A DNA stretch of 25,391 bases from MED-G116 sp038107835 (GCA_038107835.1 JAYNHH010000033.1:1-25391); one strand, 5' to 3'. Positions 7,708 through 15,718 are shown, numbered from the stretch's first letter. Numbers and translations are program-made. The notes: generated by a model not told the origin, from the letters alone.

Positions 7708-7942
7708 GAAACCGTCCCCAAAATCACAAAACTACAGACAACTAACAAGTGATGGCATGTAACGGTAAATTGTTGGCAGAAAAAACCCGGTTTGGCAATT
7801 ATTGGCGACAATCGCGATTCCGGAACGAGCCGCCACCAGGCTGCGGGTCACATGCTCGGGATGAATTTGCCCCGTCTCATCTCCGCCACTATATCGCCTT
7901 TTGATGCATTTGTTGATCCGCCACACGCCCCCCCTTGCGTGA

Positions 7943-8641
7943 CTACAGAAACGCCGGCTTGACCATATTCGGGTTGGTGGCATGGATCAGCGTCAGAATG
8001 TCGAATATCTCGACGTCAAATCGCGCCTGAAGCGCCGCTTTGTAAGGTGGTAGATTGGTACATTCAAGCAGAAGCGCGCGCACCACCGGTTGTGTTTGCT
8101 GCACCCCCGCAACAAGGTCGATCAGCTCAGCCTCGGCGCGTGCCTGATCGAGCGTTGCAAGATCCCCGGCGATCACACAGCGCAGATGGGCAGCGGGCGG
8201 CAGGCCGACAATCGGTCCGCCAAACCCCGCCAAAGCCGGTTTGAAGGCGGGCGCAGCAAGGCTGTCGGCATCGAAGGTCAGGATGGCCACCTCATCAGAC
8301 GCAAAGGACGCTGAAAGCATCGGCAACTGCATCAGCGCCGAGCCAAGAAAGGGTACGGGGCTGCGGGCTGCCAGCTGTTCCTGCCAGACGGAAAGAAACC
8401 CGCAGGATGTGGTGATCACATCACCCGGCGCATCGCAGAGATGGGGTTCGATAAGAGACAGATCATCCGGATCAGGCTGGGCGGACACCACCCGCGCCAC
8501 CGACAGGCCGGCAAGGCTCCTGATGTCCAGCGCGCAGTCATATGTATCAGGCGAGGCAACGTCCCCCGGAATGCGGGGAAACTGCGTGTCAAGCTGGAGC
8601 AGAGAGAGGCACGGCATCAGGCGTGATGAGCGATCCCGCAT
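7943..8641 (-). CDS. Aspartate/glutamate racemase family protein
   Basis: A 232-residue cytoplasmic protein of the Asp/Glu/hydantoin racemase superfamily. The N-terminal LLQLDTQFPRIPGDVASPDT is a typical start of an uncharacterised subgroup. The two catalytic-type cysteines are Cys80 in TTSCGF and Cys194 in LLECTNLPPY, both kept, so a two-base racemase, isomerase or decarboxylase mechanism is possible. Its ATG at 8641 overlaps the dctM stop (ATGA), implying translational coupling, so it is the last gene of the TRAP operon. What it does for uronate or sugar-acid use is unknown: it might epimerise the transported compound or a related acid (inference). A second in-frame ATG eight codons downstream is a possible alternative start. 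Confidence 0.8.
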   Translation of the reverse strand: MRDRSSRLMPCLSLLQLDTQFPRIPGDVASPDTYDCALDIRSLAGLSVARVVSAQPDPDDLSLIEPHLCDAPGDVITTSCGFLSVWQEQLAARSPVPFLGSALMQLPMLSASFASDEVAILTFDADSLAAPAFKPALAGFGGPIVGLPPAAHLRCVIAGDLATLDQARAEAELIDLVAGVQQTQPVVRALLLECTNLPPYKAALQARFDVEIFDILTLIHATNPNMVKPAFL

Positions 8642-9954
8642 CAGCCATTTGGCCGCTGGCGGATATTGTCAGGCAGCCAGGTCGCCAATTCCGGCCAGAT
8701 GACCAGAATGATCACCATCAGAACCATCAACCCCACCATCGGAATCGCGGTCCGCGCAATGTAGGAGATTTCGTGGCGCGTCATGCCCTGCAGAACAAAC
8801 AGATTAAAGCCGATGGGCGGTGTCACCTGTGCCATCTCAACCACAACGACGACAAAGACACCAAACCAGATGACATCAATGCCCGCCTGCCGGATCATCG
8901 GCTCGACAATCGCCATCGTCAGCACAACCGAGGAAATGCCATCGAGGAACATGCCAAGGATGATATAGAACACCGTGAGCACAGCAATCAGGACGATCGG
9001 AGAGAGCTGCATCTCGTCAATCCAGCCGGCAAGCGCACGCGGCAGGCCGGTAAAGCCCATCGACAGCGACAGGAAGGATGCCCCCATCAGGATGAGCGCG
9101 ATCATCGCCGAAGTGCGCGTCGCCCCCATCAGGCTGACAAAAAATGTCTCAAGCGTCAGTGAGCGCTGCAACGCTGCCAGTAGCAGTGCCCCGATGACAC
9201 CGACAGCCGCCGCCTCGGTTGCCGTGGCCCAGCCGAAATACATCGAGCCAATGACGATGAACACAAGGGCAAGCACCGGCAGGAGAAAGCGGCTGTCATG
9301 GAACATCCTGCCAATCGACATCCGCGGTTCAGGGCGCGGCCGCTCACCCGGGCGCAGAAAATGCCAGCCGATGATATAGAGCATGAACAGTCCGGCCAGA
9401 ACGAGGCCGGGGATCACACCGGCAAGAAACAGCTTGGTGATCGATTCATTGATCGAAACGCCATAGACGATCAAGGTCAACGAGGGCGGGATCATCAATC
9501 CCAGCGTCGCTGCGCCAGCAAGTGTGCCGATGATCATATATTCCGGATACCCCCGGCGGCGCAGTTCGGGGATCGACATCTTGCCAACAGTGGTCAGGGT
9601 TGCCGCAGACGACCCGGAAACAGCCGCGAAGATTGTGCAGCCGGCGATATTGGTATGAAGCAGGCCGCCGGGCAGCCAGCGCATCCACGGCGCAAGCCCG
9701 CGGAACATATCCTCGGATAATCGCGTTCGATAGAGAATCTCGCCCATCCAGATGAACAGCGGGAGCGCTGTCAGGGTCCAGCTCGAGGCGCCGGTCCATA
9801 TTGTCGTGATCATCGCATCGCCAGCAGGACGCGAGGTGAACAGCTCCATCCCGATAAAGGCCACACCGACAAGGGCAAGCCCAACCCAGACCGATCCCCC
9901 AAGAAGCGCGAACAGGGCAAACAGGAAAATGAGGGTGGCGTATAGTTCGGTCAT
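8641..9954 (-). CDS. dctM: TRAP transporter large permease subunit (DctM)
   Basis: About 437 residues, very hydrophobic, with the 12-13 membrane segments expected of DctM, the Na+-coupled translocation subunit in the inner membrane. Typical stretches are GGSVWVGLALVGVAF near the N terminus, GSSAATLTTVGKMSIPELRR near 130-150, GAATLGLMIPPSLTLIVYG, and VEMAQVTPPIGFNLFVLQG near the C terminus. The ATG at 9954 overlaps the dctQ stop codon (ATGA); 21 more codons upstream are open but lie inside dctQ and are not used by the family. The downstream racemase gene overlaps in the same way. Substrate choice is set by DctP, not by this subunit. Confidence 0.93.
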   Translation of the reverse strand: MTELYATLIFLFALFALLGGSVWVGLALVGVAFIGMELFTSRPAGDAMITTIWTGASSWTLTALPLFIWMGEILYRTRLSEDMFRGLAPWMRWLPGGLLHTNIAGCTIFAAVSGSSAATLTTVGKMSIPELRRRGYPEYMIIGTLAGAATLGLMIPPSLTLIVYGVSINESITKLFLAGVIPGLVLAGLFMLYIIGWHFLRPGERPRPEPRMSIGRMFHDSRFLLPVLALVFIVIGSMYFGWATATEAAAVGVIGALLLAALQRSLTLETFFVSLMGATRTSAMIALILMGASFLSLSMGFTGLPRALAGWIDEMQLSPIVLIAVLTVFYIILGMFLDGISSVVLTMAIVEPMIRQAGIDVIWFGVFVVVVVEMAQVTPPIGFNLFVLQGMTRHEISYIARTAIPMVGLMVLMVIILVIWPELATWLPDNIRQRPNG

Positions 9955-10664
9955 TCGACGGTTTCCCTCTTGATCGCGCTCTGATCGGTCACCACGAGTC
10001 TGATCAACTGGTCCCACAGGCAGATGGCCAGCAAAATGGTGCCAATCGACATCGGTATCTGCGGCACCCAGACCGGCGTGTAGATCAGCGCATCACCACT
10101 TGATTGCCAGAGCGCCGCCCAGTCCGACGGGAAAGTGCCAAACATTTTCAGGAATGTCACAACCCATTCGGGAATCTGGTCCTGCCCCTGTGTCCGGTCA
10201 TTCAGCAGCGCCGACAGAAAATTGGTCTTGATTGCGTAGCGCGCGAAATAGGTGGCGATGATCGCCGCCACCAACATCGCCGCCGCATCCAGCCACAGCC
10301 TGGTGAAATTACTTATATTGAGAAAGATGGATACCCTGATATGAGCGCCCCGGCTGAGCGCATGCGCAAGGGCAAAAAAGCTGGTGGCAGCCATCGCGTA
10401 GCCAGCAAATTCGGTCGACCCCTCGAATGTCAGACCTGTCCAGCGGGCTGTCATCTGGCAGACGATCAGCACCAGGATCAACAGCATGAAAATTGCTGCC
10501 AGAACACCCGAGCCAAGATACAGCATATCCAGCAGCGCCCACAGACGTCGCAGGGGCCGTTCGATGTGGTGACGGCTGAAACGCGCGCCGCAGACCAGCA
10601 ATGTGGGCAGGACAAAGAGCCAAACCCACAACGGCATACCAAGAAAAGGGGACCAGTCAGACAT
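9951..10664 (-). CDS. dctQ: TRAP transporter small permease subunit (DctQ), enlarged
   Basis: The small integral membrane subunit that joins DctM and helps dock the binding protein. It has about 237 residues, longer than the usual 160-200. The core has the expected segments (VLAAIFMLLILVLIVCQMTA; EFAGYAMAATSFFALAHAL followed by GAHIRVSIFL; ending IGTILLAICLWDQLIRL). Extra material is one more N-terminal hydrophobic segment (PLWVWLFVLPTLLVCG) and a hydrophilic to amphipathic insertion at about 155-205 before the last helix. I chose ATG at 10664. An in-frame TTG at 10691 would start inside a terminator hairpin and has no ribosome site. Even the ATG has no well-placed Shine-Dalgarno: the nearest GGGGAG is 15 bases away, within the hairpin. 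It shares its stop with the dctM start. Confidence 0.87.
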   Translation of the reverse strand: MSDWSPFLGMPLWVWLFVLPTLLVCGARFSRHHIERPLRRLWALLDMLYLGSGVLAAIFMLLILVLIVCQMTARWTGLTFEGSTEFAGYAMAATSFFALAHALSRGAHIRVSIFLNISNFTRLWLDAAAMLVAAIIATYFARYAIKTNFLSALLNDRTQGQDQIPEWVVTFLKMFGTFPSDWAALWQSSGDALIYTPVWVPQIPMSIGTILLAICLWDQLIRLVVTDQSAIKRETVE

Positions 10665-10670
10665 TAGCGG

Positions 10671-10703
10671 AAAAAACGGCTCCCCAGCCAAAACCGGGGA
10701 GCC
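10671..10703 (-). terminator. Intrinsic terminator between dctP and dctQ
   Basis: On the minus strand GGCTCCCC (10703-10696) pairs perfectly with GGGGAGCC (10685-10678) across a 10-base loop, followed by G and six T (10676-10671). It begins 18 bases after the dctP stop and ends 6 bases before the dctQ ATG. This is a textbook Rho-independent terminator. Partial readthrough would give much DctP and less DctQM, as TRAP systems need. Confidence 0.85.
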
Positions 10704-10721
10704 TTGCTTGAACCGGCCAGC

Positions 10722-11696
10722 TTACATTGCCTTGTAAGCATCGATGATCGCCTGACCATCGCTGCCTACAGAGGCAAGCCAATCTGACTGCATTTTGGCG
10801 CCAATCGCCTGCAGCTCCTGCAGGAAGGCCGGGCCAGCGTCCTCAACCTTCATGCCATTGGATTCCAGCTGTTCGAAATACCAGTCGGCAAGCTCTGCTG
10901 ACTTGGCGGCACAGGCAGCACCGGTCTCATCTGCGGCTTTCTGCACAGCAGACCGTGTGCCGGCATCAAGACCGTTCCAGACACCCTTGTTGACAATCAC
11001 ATAGTTGCGGGGAAGCCAGGCATTGACCTTGTAATAGTGGCTGAGATGTTCCCACACCTTGCGGTCATAACCGGTCGATCCTGACGAGATGAATGATTCG
11101 GCAACGCCCGTGGCAAGAGCCTGCGAGAGTTCAGCTGCCTCAATCTGCACCGGAATCATGCCAAGCTCCTTGGCAAAGGTTGCTGTGGCGGCATTGTAGG
11201 AGCGGAATTTCACGCCCTTGGTATCGGCTGACGACGCCACCGCCTTGTTGAAATAGAACCCCTGGCCAGGCCATGGACAGGTGTACAGCGCCACAAGGTT
11301 GAGGCTGTCAAGCTGGGCATTGACCTTATCCCTGGCGGCATCCCACAGCTTGTTGTTGTCCTCATAGGTCGTGGCAAGAAATGGTAGGTTGTCCCAGCCA
11401 AGAAGCGGAGCCTCATTTGCATGTGCTGACATGAAGCGTTCACCAATGGGAGCCTGACCTGTCTGCACGGCGCGCTTGATCTCACCGCCCTTGAACAGCG
11501 ATCCACCCGGATGCACCGTTATGTCGATTTTTCCGCCGGTGTAATCCCGCACCTTGTCAGCGAACACAACGCCCATTTCAGAATGGAAATTGGTCGCCGC
11601 ATAGGCCATCGGCATATCCCATTTTTCTGCCTGTGCTGCCGTTGCGGACAGCACCAGACCAGCAGCAGCCGCTGCTACCAAAATTGTCTTTTTCAT
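10722..11696 (-). CDS. dctP: TRAP transporter periplasmic solute-binding protein (DctP)
   Basis: A 324-residue periplasmic receptor of the DctP family. A Sec signal peptide is clear: MKKT, a hydrophobic core, then ATAAQA with cleavage probably before EKWD near residue 24. Family features are FADKVRDYTGGKIDITVHPGG near 45-65 and GVKFRSYN near 165-172, whose Arg corresponds to the carboxylate-binding Arg of DctP proteins, so the ligand is expected to be an organic or sugar acid. The ribosome site AGGGAGGG is very strong, as expected for the most abundant subunit. The neighbouring uxuB-uxuA-kdgK genes suggest a uronate, mannonate or similar ligand (inference). A terminator follows, and a perfect dyad lies 31-54 bases upstream of the start. 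Confidence 0.93.
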   Translation of the reverse strand: MKKTILVAAAAAGLVLSATAAQAEKWDMPMAYAATNFHSEMGVVFADKVRDYTGGKIDITVHPGGSLFKGGEIKRAVQTGQAPIGERFMSAHANEAPLLGWDNLPFLATTYEDNNKLWDAARDKVNAQLDSLNLVALYTCPWPGQGFYFNKAVASSADTKGVKFRSYNAATATFAKELGMIPVQIEAAELSQALATGVAESFISSGSTGYDRKVWEHLSHYYKVNAWLPRNYVIVNKGVWNGLDAGTRSAVQKAADETGAACAAKSAELADWYFEQLESNGMKVEDAGPAFLQELQAIGAKMQSDWLASVGSDGQAIIDAYKAM

Positions 11697-11726
11697 GTTT
11701 CCCTCCCTTGATTTGGCTTAATGAAA

Positions 11727-11750
11727 ATGATCAGATTTACGAATGATCAT
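11727..11750. promoter_or_regulatory. Candidate operator dyad upstream of dctP
   Basis: ATGATCA (11727-11733) and TGATCAT (11744-11750) are perfect inverted repeats with a 10-base spacer, 31-54 bases before the dctP ATG. The position suits repression of dctPQM by a sugar-acid-responsive regulator, for instance a GntR-family protein, but no regulator gene is in the window and the family is a guess. Confidence 0.45.
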
Positions 11751-12010
11751 CTAACGCCAGCGTCCTGTCATCACCGGGATGGCAGGATCGACATGAATAC
11801 CCTCACTGCAAACGCTTTTATTGCTGGTGTCAAGAGGCAGCCCGGACGACCTGAACCACATCCAGCGGCCTCGTTTACACAGAATACTACGATTAACCAA
11901 AAGACAGAATGTCTGAATTGCGGCTCACCCGTCTGCGGCGCGGCGTGGCAAGGTGAGCATTTTCAGAACGACCATGATGAAAATACCCATCGAGACATGA
12001 CGCATGAGTG

Positions 12011-12048
12011 TCCCGGCAAGTGACCGGCAGTGACAATCAGTGCCGGGA
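12011..12048. promoter_or_regulatory. Inverted repeat with three AGTG boxes at 10-bp intervals
   Basis: TCCCGGCA (12011-12018) and TGCCGGGA (12041-12048) are perfect 8-bp inverted repeats. AGTG starts at 12019, 12029 and 12039, exactly one helical turn apart, so the third AGTG enters the right arm. It may be a protein-binding array or a structured RNA between kdgK and dctP. Confidence 0.35.
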
Positions 12049-12162
12049 TAATGCCACATGATCTGCCGATCAGACTATTGACTGCCGCAATTGCTGCCAC
12101 GGGAGCTGGGACCAGATAGTCGATTTTCAACAGCGCGCAGGCCAAACGACCTGCCCGACAAT

Positions 12163-13089
12163 TCACCCCTCCACCCGAATGATTTCTGCCGGGGCAAGAG
12201 CGCCCGGGTGCAGCACCACGCGCGCCGCACAGTCATGGGCATCCGGAATCGCCTCGCGAACGGTTTTGCCCCTCGCCACGCCAGCCATCAGGCCGCCATT
12301 GAAGGCATCGCCAGCGGCCGTGCTGTCAACCGGCGAATAAACCGTCTGCGGGGCAAGCCAGACGGCATCATCCGCATCCACCAGCAAGGCCGGTGCCACA
12401 CCATCCTTGATGACGACCGTTTGCGCGCCCCACCCCCGATAACGGTCGGCCACCGCGTGCGCATCAGCGTCGCCAAAGCTGCGCTTTTCATCATCGAGGC
12501 TCGGCAGGACAATATCGGCGACAGCGCCCGCCGCCGTGATGACAGAACGCATCTCCGCCGCATCCGGCCAGAGCTTCTCGCGAATATTGCTGTCGAAAAA
12601 CACCGTACGGTCTGCGCTGCGCACCTGCGCGACCATCTTCAGCAACAGCTGCCTGTCGGCTGGCGGTAGGATGGCAAGGGTGATGCCTGACAGATAAATG
12701 AACCGTGCTGCCACAAGTTTGGCAGCAAGCAGATCAGGCTGCCGCATCAGCTGGCGCGCCGCCGAGGCGTTGCGCCAATAGCTGAAACTGCGCTCGCCGT
12801 CCCGCAGATGGATCATGTAGAGGCCAGGGCTGCCCCCCTCAATCCGCGGTGTGTTCAAACAGTCAATGTTGTGCCGGGCGATGAAGGCCATCATGTCATC
12901 GGACAGACTGTCAGTGCCAAACGCCGTGTGAAAGCCAACCTGCCAGTCGGCAGGCATCAGCAGGCGCGCGTAATAGAGCGTGTTGAACACATCGCCGGCA
13001 AAGCCACGGCGCAGGCTGTCGGGACTGTCCGATGGTGCCAGTTCGACCATCAGTTCACCAATACCCAGACAAAGCGGCATCGGTGTCAT
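12163..13089 (-). CDS. kdgK: 2-keto-3-deoxygluconate kinase (PfkB/ribokinase family)
   Basis: A 308-residue sugar kinase of the PfkB family that phosphorylates 2-keto-3-deoxygluconate to KDPG with ATP in the cytoplasm. Substrate-side motifs are GFAGDVFNTLYY near 29-40 and FDSNIREKLW near 165-174, both typical of KDG kinases. The C-terminal signature DSTAAGDAFNGG contains the catalytic Asp261; the usual GAGD is AAGD here, a mild variation. Its ATG overlaps the uxuA stop (ATGA), so it is the third gene of uxuB-uxuA-kdgK and takes the product of UxuA. An aldolase (eda) to split KDPG must be elsewhere. The product fits the pathway so well that another kinase specificity is unlikely. Confidence 0.88.
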   Translation of the reverse strand: MTPMPLCLGIGELMVELAPSDSPDSLRRGFAGDVFNTLYYARLLMPADWQVGFHTAFGTDSLSDDMMAFIARHNIDCLNTPRIEGGSPGLYMIHLRDGERSFSYWRNASAARQLMRQPDLLAAKLVAARFIYLSGITLAILPPADRQLLLKMVAQVRSADRTVFFDSNIREKLWPDAAEMRSVITAAGAVADIVLPSLDDEKRSFGDADAHAVADRYRGWGAQTVVIKDGVAPALLVDADDAVWLAPQTVYSPVDSTAAGDAFNGGLMAGVARGKTVREAIPDAHDCAARVVLHPGALAPAEIIRVEG

Positions 13090-14270
13090 CGCTGCCGCCC
13101 ATGGGAGAGCGCGTGGATCACACCGCGCAGTTCCGCAAGCCCGCGCATGCGCCCGACAAGCGGATAGCCGGGGTGCGTGCCACGTCCGATGTCGGACAGC
13201 AGCTCATGGCCATGATCCGGCCGAAAAACGATATCATCATCGCCCTGCCCGGCCTGTTTGCGGCGGTCCTCCTCATCAAGAAGGATGCGGATGAGCGCGA
13301 CCATATCCGTATCGCCGGCCAGATGCGCGGCTTCCTGGAAGGATCCATCCGCCTCCTTTTTGACATTTCGCAGATGGGCAAAGTGAATCCGGTCGGCAAA
13401 CTGACGGGCTATCTGCGGCACGTCATTGTCAGGATGCGCGCCAAGTGACCCGCTGCACAGCGTCAAGCCGTTGGCATTGTCATCAACGGCGTCGAGAATC
13501 CAGGCAATGTCCGCCGCGGTAGAGACGATGCGGGGCAAACCGAGAATGTCGCGCGGTGGATCATCGGGATGCACGCACATGCGAATGCCAAGCTCCGCCG
13601 CCGTCGGGATGATTTCCCTCAGGAAGCGATGATAATTGGCCCGCAGTGCGGCATGATCCATCCCCTCATAGAGATCCAGTGCGCCGCGCAGGCCGGCCAG
13701 TGAATAGCGGTCATACGCACCTGGCAAACCGGCCATGATGCTGGCAAGCAATCTGTCCCTGTCCTCCGCCGTCATGGCGTTAAAGCGGGTGGATGCTGCG
13801 GTCACTATGTCGGATGAATAGGCCGTGGCAGCCGCCTCGTGCCCGAGCATGAAGACCTCGAAAACGGCCATCTCTGTCTGATCAAACCGCAACGCCGTCC
13901 CACCGCCAGCCACTGGCGCATCCAGTCTCGTTCGCGTCCAGTCGAGAAGCGGCATGAAATTATAGCAGATTGTCCTGATTCCACAGGCCGCAAGGTTGGC
14001 CATTGACTGGCGGTAATTGGCAAAGAGCCGCGACAGATCACCCTCGCCGCGCTTGATCCGTTCGTCAACCGGCAGGCTCTCAACCACCACCCATTGCAGT
14101 CTCCCCGTCGCGGCGATTTCCGCACTGCGCGCAGCTATCTCCTGTTCAGGCCAGACCTCACCATAGGGAATGTCATGCAGCGCCGTGACGATGCCGGACG
14201 CCCCTGTCTGCATGATCTCCGGCAGGGTGATCCTGTCGAGCGGACCGAACCAGCGCCATGATTCCATCAT
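13086..14270 (-). CDS. uxuA: D-mannonate dehydratase
   Basis: A 394-residue cytoplasmic enzyme that dehydrates D-mannonate to 2-keto-3-deoxygluconate (EC 4.2.1.8), with a TIM-barrel fold and a divalent metal. Family blocks are SLPVDERIKRGEGD near 65-78, CYNFMPLLDWTRT near 102, CVHPDDPPRDILGLPRI near 231, CSGSLGAHPDND near 271, HLRNVKKEADGSF near 297, and FRPDHGHEL near 346. The metal ligands of the family (His and Cys in these blocks, and the final Asp-His pair) are present. The length matches UxuA. Two ATG codons stand together (14270, 14267), and the first overlaps the uxuB stop. It lies between the reductase that makes mannonate and the kinase that uses KDG. Confidence 0.95.
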   Translation of the reverse strand: MMESWRWFGPLDRITLPEIMQTGASGIVTALHDIPYGEVWPEQEIAARSAEIAATGRLQWVVVESLPVDERIKRGEGDLSRLFANYRQSMANLAACGIRTICYNFMPLLDWTRTRLDAPVAGGGTALRFDQTEMAVFEVFMLGHEAAATAYSSDIVTAASTRFNAMTAEDRDRLLASIMAGLPGAYDRYSLAGLRGALDLYEGMDHAALRANYHRFLREIIPTAAELGIRMCVHPDDPPRDILGLPRIVSTAADIAWILDAVDDNANGLTLCSGSLGAHPDNDVPQIARQFADRIHFAHLRNVKKEADGSFQEAAHLAGDTDMVALIRILLDEEDRRKQAGQGDDDIVFRPDHGHELLSDIGRGTHPGYPLVGRMRGLAELRGVIHALSHGRQR

Positions 14271-15718
14271 TGCTGCGCACTCCTGTTACTGCTGTCCCCG
14301 ACCAGGGCGGCTTCCTCCAGACAGGCGGCAATGCCACCCGCGTCGATCCGGCGATACCAGCTGGTAATCTCGGTAATCACCGTATCATGGCTGGCAATGG
14401 CGTGGGTGAAAACCCCCTCAAGGCCCAGCATCGCCCGTACATAGCCGTCACCGTCAGGCGTTGCGGCAATGATCCCGGCAATGGTCCTGGCAAGCGGGTC
14501 GTGAAGCCTCTGCCCCGAAACCTGCATCTGTCTGACAAAGGCCAGCCAGCCAGCAAGTACCAGACAAAGGCGGGTCACTGAACGGCCAGCTGCAAGATTT
14601 TCGGCAAGTGGCGCCAGAATTCGCGGTGGCAATTTCTGCGAGGTGTCCATCGCGATCTGCGCTGTCTGGTGAATGATCCGCGGATTGGAAAAACGCTCGC
14701 CAAGCGCTCTGCAATAGGCGGTGATATCCTCTCCCTGCGGAACGGTGACCGAGGGAATGATCTCCTGCGTCCACAGGCTGTTGATGAAGCCAGCAAGCAG
14801 CGGATCCGCAATCGCCGCGCTGACCGCCTGTTTGCCATGCAACTGGCCCAGAAGGGCTAGTGCTGTATGGCTGCCATTCAGGCAGCGCAGCTTCATCATC
14901 TCATAGGGCGCAACATCGGCAACCATCTGGACCCCGACATGGGCAAGATCAGGCCGGCCCATCGGCCCAAAATCATCCTCAAGCACCCATTGCCAGAATG
15001 GTTCATGGATCACCGGCGCCCGGTCCGCGCCCCCGACGAGCCGGGCAACATCGGCGCGATCATCGTCGGTGGTTGCCGGAACGATGCGGTCAACCATACT
15101 GACGGGGAAACGGGCCTCGGCCTTGATCCACGCGGCAAGCGCCGGATCGGTCAGGGTGGCAAACCCAGTGACAACAGCGGCCAGCAGGCGGCCATTATCG
15201 GCCAGATTATCGCAGGACAGGCAGGTAAATGGCGCTGTTCCAGCGGCACGCCGGCGCGCCAGCGCCGCCACGATGAACCCCGGCGCCGAGACCGGTGTCG
15301 CCGGATTTTCAATGTCATGCAGGATATCGGGATGGCTGGCATCAAGCTGGCCATTCTTGTGGCAATACCCCTTTTCGGTGATGGTCAGCGAGACAAGGCT
15401 CACCTCCGGTGCCGCCATCGCCGCCAGAATGCGCTCGCGATCCTCTCCCGCAAAGCCAACATCCACCAGACATGTCACGCGTCGTGCTACATCGCCATCC
15501 GGGCCGCGTTCAATGGTGTGGTAGGTGAAATCCTGCAGCGCCAGCGCATCGCGGATGGCAGGTGAGCGCAAACTCACCCCCATCACCGCATAGCGATCCT
15601 GTTGCCGCGGCAGGGCCGCGTTCAATGCCTCGAAGCGTGGCAGAGCGAAGGCACGGAAAAAGGCACCAATGCCAAGATGCACGACACGAATTGGTGGGCG
15701 GGCGGCGGCTGTCGACAT
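14267..15718 (-). CDS. uxuB: D-mannonate oxidoreductase (fructuronate reductase)
   Basis: A 483-residue member of the long-chain mannitol dehydrogenase family. It probably interconverts D-fructuronate and D-mannonate with NAD(H) (EC 1.1.1.57) in the cytoplasm. The N-terminal Rossmann motif is HLGIGAFFRA near 14-23. SCDNLADNG near 170 and FPVSMVDRIVP near 205 are family signatures. The C-terminal domain contains KLRCLNGSHTALA near 278, with the Lys/Asn/His of the active site. Sequence alone does not exclude mannitol or tagaturonate as substrate; position directly upstream of uxuA and kdgK makes fructuronate most likely. It is first in the operon. A good promoter lies just upstream, giving a leader of about 20-25 bases, and the ribosome site (GAGAG) is modest. 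Confidence 0.9.
   Translation of the reverse strand: MSTAAARPPIRVVHLGIGAFFRAFALPRFEALNAALPRQQDRYAVMGVSLRSPAIRDALALQDFTYHTIERGPDGDVARRVTCLVDVGFAGEDRERILAAMAAPEVSLVSLTITEKGYCHKNGQLDASHPDILHDIENPATPVSAPGFIVAALARRRAAGTAPFTCLSCDNLADNGRLLAAVVTGFATLTDPALAAWIKAEARFPVSMVDRIVPATTDDDRADVARLVGGADRAPVIHEPFWQWVLEDDFGPMGRPDLAHVGVQMVADVAPYEMMKLRCLNGSHTALALLGQLHGKQAVSAAIADPLLAGFINSLWTQEIIPSVTVPQGEDITAYCRALGERFSNPRIIHQTAQIAMDTSQKLPPRILAPLAENLAAGRSVTRLCLVLAGWLAFVRQMQVSGQRLHDPLARTIAGIIAATPDGDGYVRAMLGLEGVFTHAIASHDTVITEITSWYRRIDAGGIAACLEEAALVGDSSNRSAQQ

Larger units (their letters stand above)
11697..12162. other. Regulatory-looking spacer between kdgK and dctP
   Basis: A 466-base gap in an otherwise tightly packed minus-strand cluster. 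It contains the dyad near dctP, an 8-bp inverted repeat with phased AGTG boxes at 12011-12048 (both listed), and a small hairpin GCAGG/CCTGC (12137-12154) just past kdgK without a T-run. No good -35/-10 pair for dctP could be assigned. A plus-strand open frame near 11793-12023 is not supported as a gene. Confidence 0.5.

Noticed and set aside
7815..7821. CGATTCC matching the T-loop of the tRNA-Gly, considered as an att repeat
   Set aside because: Seven bases only, with flanks that do not match. Chance is the likely cause.
11793..12023. Plus-strand frame with a CLNCGSPVCG stretch resembling a zinc ribbon
   Set aside because: Only one half of a possible zinc site is present, no ribosome site precedes it, and it overlaps the dyads of the kdgK-dctP spacer.
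12137..12154. Hairpin GCAGG/CCTGC just after kdgK as a terminator
   Set aside because: The stem is short (5 bp) and no T-run follows on the minus strand.
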